Shown here: in pieces, positions 14,279 to 18,982 of the stretch
How the letters are laid out: every line of letters starts with the position of its first letter
Numbering within the stretch: position 1 is the first letter of the stretch
Source of the DNA: an uncultured Mycoplasmatota bacterium
GTDB lineage: Bacteria > Bacillota_I > Bacilli_A > RF39 > UBA660
DNA: 18,982 nt
NCBI GenBank assembly: GCA_946494345.1
Contig: CAMMBX010000011.1
Span: forward strand, 1 to 18,982
Direction of reading: 5' to 3'
The notes under the pieces: generated by a model
What the model saw: only the letters and a program-made list of their open reading frames with translations
The model's database searches: none
Told to the model about the DNA's origin: nothing
Translations under genes and position numbers: made by a program

Positions 14279-16396
14279 ATGTTTGATAAAATAATCTATA
14301 TAAGTGATCAAAGTGCTAATATAAAATTGAAAGAAGATGCTGAAGTAGCTATAAACTTAATGAATTTACATTTAATCTTTGAAGATAAAGATAAAACTAT
14401 ACTAGGTGAAGTAGATGATTTAGAAGATGGAATAGTTAAAGCTAGATTCCTAGGAGAGATCGTAAATGGGCGTCTAATTGGAGGCGTTTTAAGGAAACCA
14501 TCTCTTGATGCTAAAATAAGAGTAATTAAACAAGAAGAGATACCTCTAATAACAGGAGAAGATAAAACAGGATACATGCCATTTGGAGTAAGCCCTTATT
14601 ATAATGACTTTCCAGTTTACCTTGATGTTAATAATTTCTTTAGTAACCATTTCGCTATCTTTGGTAACAGTGGTAGTGGTAAGTCATGTGGTATTTCTAG
14701 AATTATGCAAAATATGTTTGAAGATCAAAGATTATTCCCATATAAATCAAATATCTTATTATTTGACTCATCAGGTGAATATTATAATGCTTTTAAAAAT
14801 TTAAGTGAGATAAATCCTAACTATAATTATCGTTTTATTACTACTAATGAAACAGAAAATAAAGGAGAGCCTTTACGTTTACCTATATTCTTACTTAATG
14901 AAGATGATTTAACTATTTTACTACAAGCGACAGAACATTCTCAATTACCAATTATTGAAAGAATGCTAAAACTAGCACGTATTTTTGCAAGTAGTGGCGT
15001 AGATGCTAATAAGTATAAAAACCATTTAATCGCTAAAGCTATTATGACCATACTTTATACTAATGGAACCGCTCCTAATAAAAGAAATGAAGTATTTTCA
15101 ATTCTTAATAGTTGTTCTACTGAACAATTTAATTTAGAAGCTCCAGTTCAAGGAATAGGATATGTAAGAAAGTTTAGAGAATGTTTCTTAATCGATTCTC
15201 ATGGACAATTTTCTGAAAGTGTTCTATTAACAGAGTATGTCTCAAGCTTTATAAATGATGAATATGATAATTTTGAACCACGTAAAGATTGTTATTATAC
15301 ACTTGAAGACCTAGAGAAAGCCTTAAACTTTACCCTAATAAGTGAAGGATGGTTACGTAATGAAAATACTTATGGAGATGCCGTTACCTTAAAAGTAAGA
15401 CTTCATTCACTAATTACATCATCAAACTCTAATTTCTTTAAATGGGAAAGTGGTGTCTATATTTCTCTTGATAGTTATTTATCTAATCTAATGATTAGTA
15501 ACGGTAAAAAATATCAATTAGTAAATATTAACTTAGATGATGTAGATGATGATTTTGCTAAAGTAATTACTAAGATTTACTCAAGACTTTTATTCGAATT
15601 TACTAAAGGACTAAAAGAAAGAGCTAGTATTCCATTCCATATTTTTGTAGAAGAAGCTCATCGCTATATTCAAAATGATAGAGATAGATTTTTAATTGGC
15701 TATAATATATTTGAACGTATCGCTAAAGAAGGACGTAAATATGGTCTAATCTTAGGCTTAATTACTCAAAGACCAGTAGAAATGTCAGATACTGTTATAT
15801 CACAATGTTCAAACTTCTTAATTTTTAAGATGAACCATCCAACAGATGTTGATTATATTAAGAAAATGGTCCCTAATATATCAGATGAGATTGTAGAAAA
15901 ACAAAAGAGTCTTCAATCAGGTACTTGTTTAGCCTTTGGTAGTGCTTTTAAGATCCCACTAATAGTTAAATTAAAAATGCCTAATCCAATGCCAATGAGT
16001 GGTAACTGTGATGTTGTTAAGATTTGGGATGGACATAATGGATATAATAAAGAAATAGAAAAGCCTTCAGCAAATAGTTATCAAAATAATAATTCTTTTA
16101 TAAAAGAAGATAACACTATGAATAAAGAACAATCAGTACTAAACCAAAATCCTCAACCATTAAATTCAGCTCCTGAACCTTTAGTTAATCCTATAGATGA
16201 TATATTAAATCCTAATCCTTCTAAAGAGGAAAAATCAACATTTAATATGGGAACTGAAGATACCTTTAATAACAATAATTCTATTTTAGAATCATTGCAT
16301 AATAATCCACCAACTACAAATAATATCTCTAATCCATCTAATGATCCTATTAGTCCAATACCAGAAATAAATCTAGATAATAATGAAACTTTATAA
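14279..16396 (+). CDS. HerA/DUF87-type hexameric ATPase with Asn-rich tail
   Basis: The 705-residue protein resembles HerA/FtsK-superfamily DNA-translocating ATPases. A beta-rich N-terminal region (about 1-115, HAS-barrel-like) precedes Walker A GNSGSGKS (129-136). Walker B is HIFVEEAHRY with Glu458-Glu459. The sensor/arginine region GLITQRPVEMSDTVISQCSNF and the closing SLQSGTCLAFGSAFKIPLIVKL follow, all typical of HerA. The last ~110 residues are Asn/Pro/Ser-rich and probably disordered. Bacterial HerA proteins act in end resection with NurA or in defence pairs with SIR2 or DUF4297 nucleases; neither is adjacent here. The next gene, which has its own promoter, encodes a possible ADP-ribosyltransferase-like membrane protein. 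A role in DNA or membrane-linked translocation is likely but unproven. Confidence 0.85.
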   Translation: MFDKIIYISDQSANIKLKEDAEVAINLMNLHLIFEDKDKTILGEVDDLEDGIVKARFLGEIVNGRLIGGVLRKPSLDAKIRVIKQEEIPLITGEDKTGYMPFGVSPYYNDFPVYLDVNNFFSNHFAIFGNSGSGKSCGISRIMQNMFEDQRLFPYKSNILLFDSSGEYYNAFKNLSEINPNYNYRFITTNETENKGEPLRLPIFLLNEDDLTILLQATEHSQLPIIERMLKLARIFASSGVDANKYKNHLIAKAIMTILYTNGTAPNKRNEVFSILNSCSTEQFNLEAPVQGIGYVRKFRECFLIDSHGQFSESVLLTEYVSSFINDEYDNFEPRKDCYYTLEDLEKALNFTLISEGWLRNENTYGDAVTLKVRLHSLITSSNSNFFKWESGVYISLDSYLSNLMISNGKKYQLVNINLDDVDDDFAKVITKIYSRLLFEFTKGLKERASIPFHIFVEEAHRYIQNDRDRFLIGYNIFERIAKEGRKYGLILGLITQRPVEMSDTVISQCSNFLIFKMNHPTDVDYIKKMVPNISDEIVEKQKSLQSGTCLAFGSAFKIPLIVKLKMPNPMPMSGNCDVVKIWDGHNGYNKEIEKPSANSYQNNNSFIKEDNTMNKEQSVLNQNPQPLNSAPEPLVNPIDDILNPNPSKEEKSTFNMGTEDTFNNNNSILESLHNNPPTTNNISNPSNDPISPIPEINLDNNETL

Positions 16397-16428
16397 GAGT
16401 ACTTTATTGTAAAAGTGCTCTTTCTTTG
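16397..16428 (+). terminator. Intrinsic terminator after the HerA-like gene
   Basis: GAGTACTTT (16397-16405) pairs with AAAGTGCTC (16412-16420), one T-G wobble, around a six-base loop, followed by TTTCTTTG. The stem starts directly after the stop codon. The -35 of the next promoter lies in the loop. Confidence 0.75.
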
Positions 16429-16435
16429 TTATAAT
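16407..16435 (+). promoter_or_regulatory. Promoter of the 409-residue protein gene, nested in the terminator
   Basis: A -35 TTGTAA (16407-16412) and -10 TATAAT (16430-16435) have a 17-base spacer. The -35 occupies the loop of the upstream gene's terminator hairpin. The ribosome site AAGAAGG (16446-16452) follows before the ATG at 16464. Confidence 0.75.
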
Positions 16436-16463
16436 TTAAAATAGAAAGAAGGTTGGTATAGTT

Positions 16464-17693
16464 ATGAACTTTAAATCATTATTAAAAAATAAAAAACTAT
16501 TAGCAATCCTTCATGATATCTTAGTAAATGAAAAAACTAAAAATAAAATATCAAATGTATCTATAAATGGTGAAGATTATACTTATAATCAATATTCTCT
16601 TTTAATCGCTATGGATTTAGTTATTAAATATCAAATTATTATCAATGATGAAAGCTATCATAATCTTTTCTTCCAAAAACTAGAAACTATTACAAAAGAT
16701 TATCAAGATCATCAAGAGCTAGTAATAAAAGGTAATAAACTTTTAATAGAATTAATTGCTCAAAAATTAAACTTGCAAGTAAATACAACAGAATCTAAAA
16801 AAGAAATACTTAAATACATATATGACAAATATATTGTTAATGGTTACTGCTTTCATAGCTTCCCTAGTGCCTTAAAAAAGACAGTAGAGGAAGAAGGCCT
16901 AACTCAAGATATAGATTATAAAGAATTAAGTGATCTAAAGAAAATAAACTATATTTTTGATAAACATAACTATAAAAATATAATATCAAGAGACTTAAAA
17001 GCTAAAAGTAAAGCTATTTATATAACAGACTCTCCAGCTATGGCCTACTATTATGCCTTTAGAAGTCCTGAATATTTAGCAGAACTAACTTCACTTAGCA
17101 AATATTATGAAAATGTTAAAAATTATAATAAAAATGCTTTTTATGAAAAGGATTATCAATCTTGTAAATCAAACTTAGTTTCTTTATGTGAACATGTTAG
17201 AATGACTGTAAAAGAGGAAAATACAATTCTAAAGTCCTTTGATAGAAGATGGCATGCTTTAAAAATGACTAAGTCAACTCCTTGTATTGCCTTTATAAAA
17301 AGAAGTGATTTAGCCAAGGATTCCTTACCAAATATTGATAAAATTATAGATAGTGTTGACAAACTTGATTTATCAATATTAATATCTAAAATTACAGATA
17401 GTAGATATCCTGTTATTAGAAGATATAGTGATATTAATTCTTTAAACTTAATGGTTATAACAATGCCAAGCTATAGAGAAATAAAAAATAATGAATTTCT
17501 AGCTTATGAGAATACTAAAGGTTTAAAAACCACCAAAACAAGAGAAGTATATCAAGAAGATAAAATGGAAGCTAGAAGAAGCTTTAAATACGCATATAGT
17601 TATGGTAATGCCAATGTTCTAGCCTTAACAGGACTTCTTTTAATAACATTAGGATTAACACTAAGTATTATCATAAAAGTTGTAGGAGGTTAA
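16464..17693 (+). CDS. Tail-anchored protein with a possible PARP/ADP-ribosyltransferase-like domain
   Basis: I do not recognise this 409-residue protein as a named family. Residues 1-120 are helical and polar. In the middle, His131 in CFHSF is followed 15 residues later by EEEGL, and then by AIYITDSPAMAYYYAFRSPEY (184-204). That order and the H-to-GL spacing resemble the nicotinamide-binding part of PARP/ART folds (H-G-x...ILxxGL...GIYFADxxxxAxxY). The Gly after His is Ser here and the catalytic Glu cannot be assigned, so activity is uncertain. A second cytosolic region spans about 225-380 (Arg/Lys-rich). One hydrophobic segment (385-406, VLALTGLLLITLGLTLSIIIK) near the end suggests C-terminal membrane anchoring with the bulk in the cytosol. 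It shares an operon with fmt, which starts one base after its stop. Confidence 0.6.
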   Translation: MNFKSLLKNKKLLAILHDILVNEKTKNKISNVSINGEDYTYNQYSLLIAMDLVIKYQIIINDESYHNLFFQKLETITKDYQDHQELVIKGNKLLIELIAQKLNLQVNTTESKKEILKYIYDKYIVNGYCFHSFPSALKKTVEEEGLTQDIDYKELSDLKKINYIFDKHNYKNIISRDLKAKSKAIYITDSPAMAYYYAFRSPEYLAELTSLSKYYENVKNYNKNAFYEKDYQSCKSNLVSLCEHVRMTVKEENTILKSFDRRWHALKMTKSTPCIAFIKRSDLAKDSLPNIDKIIDSVDKLDLSILISKITDSRYPVIRRYSDINSLNLMVITMPSYREIKNNEFLAYENTKGLKTTKTREVYQEDKMEARRSFKYAYSYGNANVLALTGLLLITLGLTLSIIIKVVGG

Positions 17694-17694
17694 G

Positions 17695-18633
17695 ATGAAA
17701 GATCTAAGAATAGTATTCATGGGAACTCCAGATTTCGCTGTTCCTATATTTGAAGCTTTAAAAGAAAATTATAACGTAGTAGCAGTAGTTACTCAACCAG
17801 ATAAAAAACAGGGAAGAAAACAAATATTAACACCTTCTCCTATCAAAAAAGCAAGTGCCCTATATAATGTTCCAATTTTACAACCTGTAAAGATAAAAGA
17901 AGAATATCAAGAAGTTTTAGATTATAAGCCTGATATGATTATAACTTGTGCTTATGGACAAATAATTCCTAAAGAATTACTTGACTATCCAAAGTATAAG
18001 TGTATAAATGTTCATGCTTCGCTATTACCTAAATTAAGAGGTGGCGCTCCTATCCATCATGCGATTATGGATGGTTATGATAAAACAGGTGTTACCATAA
18101 TGTATATGAGCCCTAAAATGGATGCTGGAGATATTATTAGTAGTTGTGAAACGAAAATAACAAAAGAAGATACATTAGGCTCTCTTCATGATAGATTAAG
18201 CGAAATGGGTAAAAACTTATTATTAGAAACTCTTCCTAATATTATAAGTGGTAATATTAATCCTATTAAACAAGCTGAAAGTGAAGTCACTTATGGTTAT
18301 AATATTACTAAAGAAGATGAAAAAATTGATTTTACTAAAAGTAATGTAGAAGTTGATAACAAAGTAAGAGCATTAAATCCAACCCCTGGAGCCTATACAA
18401 CAATAAACGGTAAGAGACTAAAAGTATATGATGTAAGACTAGGCGAAAGGTTTTATGCTAATACAAAGCCAGGAACAATTGTAGGCTTTGAAAAAGATGG
18501 TATTTCTGTTGTGGCAGGAACGACTGAAGTAATATTAACAGAAATTGCTTTAGAAGGTAAAAAAAGATGTCTAGTTAAAGATTACTTAAATGGAGTAGAT
18601 AAAAAAGAATTGTTAGGGGTAGTATTAAGGTGA
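17695..18633 (+). CDS. fmt: Methionyl-tRNA formyltransferase
   Basis: Fmt formylates Met-tRNAfMet using 10-formyl-tetrahydrofolate, preparing initiator tRNA. The 312-residue length is standard. MGTPDFAVP opens the formyltransferase Rossmann fold. The catalytic trio is Asn105 and His107 (INVHASLLP) with Asp143 (MDAGDII); the LRGGAPIHHAIMDG segment is the tRNA/folate loop. The C-terminal OB-like domain runs from about 205 (ALNPTPGAYT ... KRLKVYDVRLGE). The start follows a strong AGGAGG that lies inside the end of the preceding gene. The stop TGA overlaps the GTG start of the next gene (GTGA), so the cluster continues to the right. Confidence 0.97.
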   Translation: MKDLRIVFMGTPDFAVPIFEALKENYNVVAVVTQPDKKQGRKQILTPSPIKKASALYNVPILQPVKIKEEYQEVLDYKPDMIITCAYGQIIPKELLDYPKYKCINVHASLLPKLRGGAPIHHAIMDGYDKTGVTIMYMSPKMDAGDIISSCETKITKEDTLGSLHDRLSEMGKNLLLETLPNIISGNINPIKQAESEVTYGYNITKEDEKIDFTKSNVEVDNKVRALNPTPGAYTTINGKRLKVYDVRLGERFYANTKPGTIVGFEKDGISVVAGTTEVILTEIALEGKKRCLVKDYLNGVDKKELLGVVLR

Positions 18634-18982
18634 ATGAAAAAAAGGCTAAAAAGCAAAATAAATATATAGAAACTATAAAAAAAATAGGTAAGAGTAAAAG
18701 AGGTAAAGCATTACTTTTCTTCATTTTTTACTTTATATTTTTCTTTCTTATCATATCTTTAATAAGAACAAACTATGCTTCTAACAGAAATACAAGTAAT
18801 AATGATACTAATAATATTTATGCTGAATATAAATTAGATGGAATAGAAAATGGTAATTATCATTTTATAAGAGAAGAAAATATTAATGGAGTAATAACTA
18901 ATTTTACTGGTAATAAAGCAAATAATAAGATTGAAGGAGTAATGGCAAGTGAAAATGCCTTTAATAATTATTTTATTTATGA
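18630..18982 (+). CDS. Single-pass membrane protein, cut by the window edge
   Basis: A frame starting at GTG 18630-18632 (overlapping the fmt stop as GTGA, with AGGGGT nine bases upstream) stays open to the end of the window. It encodes VNEKKAKKQNKYIETIKKIG, a basic stretch, then a strongly hydrophobic segment ALLFFIFYFIFFFLIISLIR at about 28-47. An Asn/Ser-rich extracytoplasmic part follows (NNIYAEYKLDGIENGNYHF...). The ATG at 18634 is out of frame and closes after 11 codons, so GTG is preferred. I cannot name the family; at least 117 residues are visible and the C-terminus is missing. Confidence 0.75.
   Translation, partial: MNEKKAKKQNKYIETIKKIGKSKRGKALLFFIFYFIFFFLIISLIRTNYASNRNTSNNDTNNIYAEYKLDGIENGNYHFIREENINGVITNFTGNKANNKIEGVMASENAFNNYFIY

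Noticed and set aside
14279..17693. Established HerA anti-phage system (HerA-SIR2 or HerA-DUF4297) or HerA-NurA pair
   Set aside because: The neighbour shows no SIR2, DUF4297 or NurA motifs, and the genes sit between housekeeping operons with separate promoters. Kept only as a tentative ART-like finding.
1..18982. tRNA genes, rRNA genes or CRISPR arrays
   Set aside because: No cloverleaf-like CCA-ended segments, rRNA-like GC-richer blocks or regularly spaced repeats were noticed. In particular the element is not inserted at a tRNA gene.

Overview
The window is very AT-rich DNA with Shine-Dalgarno sites, TTGnnn/TATAAT promoters and TGA used as a stop (TGG for Trp). Together with an ftsY-ylxM pair this points to a low-GC Bacillota genome, probably a Bacilli- or Mollicutes-related lineage using the standard code. 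The species cannot be named from sequence alone.

The main structure is a complete 9.72-kb integrated element at about 1031-10750. It sits inside the ATPase gene of a NitT/TauT-type ABC importer operon on the minus strand. The lipoprotein substrate-binding gene (11156-12151) and the first 140 ATPase codons (to 10747) lie on one side. The last 110 ATPase codons (from 1026 down) and the permease lie on the other. Both junctions share the 5-bp sequence CAACT. Removing the element and one CAACT restores an in-frame 250-codon ATPase reading SGGMRQRV-ALIRTLA. Joining the element's ends instead gives a 46-bp near-palindromic site with a non-palindromic central AC/GT, as expected of an attP for a large serine recombinase. 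The element encodes such a recombinase (1880-3445).

Cargo, left to right: a truncated BRO-family protein; the recombinase with a translationally coupled 39-aa ORF upstream; a full-length TsaC/Sua5 t6A-synthesis enzyme; a divergent metal-resistance operon (ArsR/CadC-type repressor, free HMA metallochaperone, Cd/Zn/Pb P1B-ATPase, Cu P1B-ATPase) with two operator-like palindromes at its promoter; and a primary-type sigma factor with an unfamiliar N-terminal region of about 200 residues. There are no conjugation, relaxase or phage structural genes.

The permease gene is itself cut short at position 81. The first 47 bases read as the tail of a plus-strand protein resembling a second serine recombinase, so the same operon may have been hit twice.

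Right of the operon the DNA looks chromosomal: a small HTH regulator, ftsY, a three-helix membrane protein, ylxM, a HerA/DUF87-type ATPase with an Asn-rich tail, a tail-anchored protein carrying an H...GL...IYxxDSPxxAxxY pattern like PARP/ADP-ribosyltransferases, fmt, and the start of a single-pass membrane protein cut by the window edge. No rRNA, tRNA or CRISPR array was seen.
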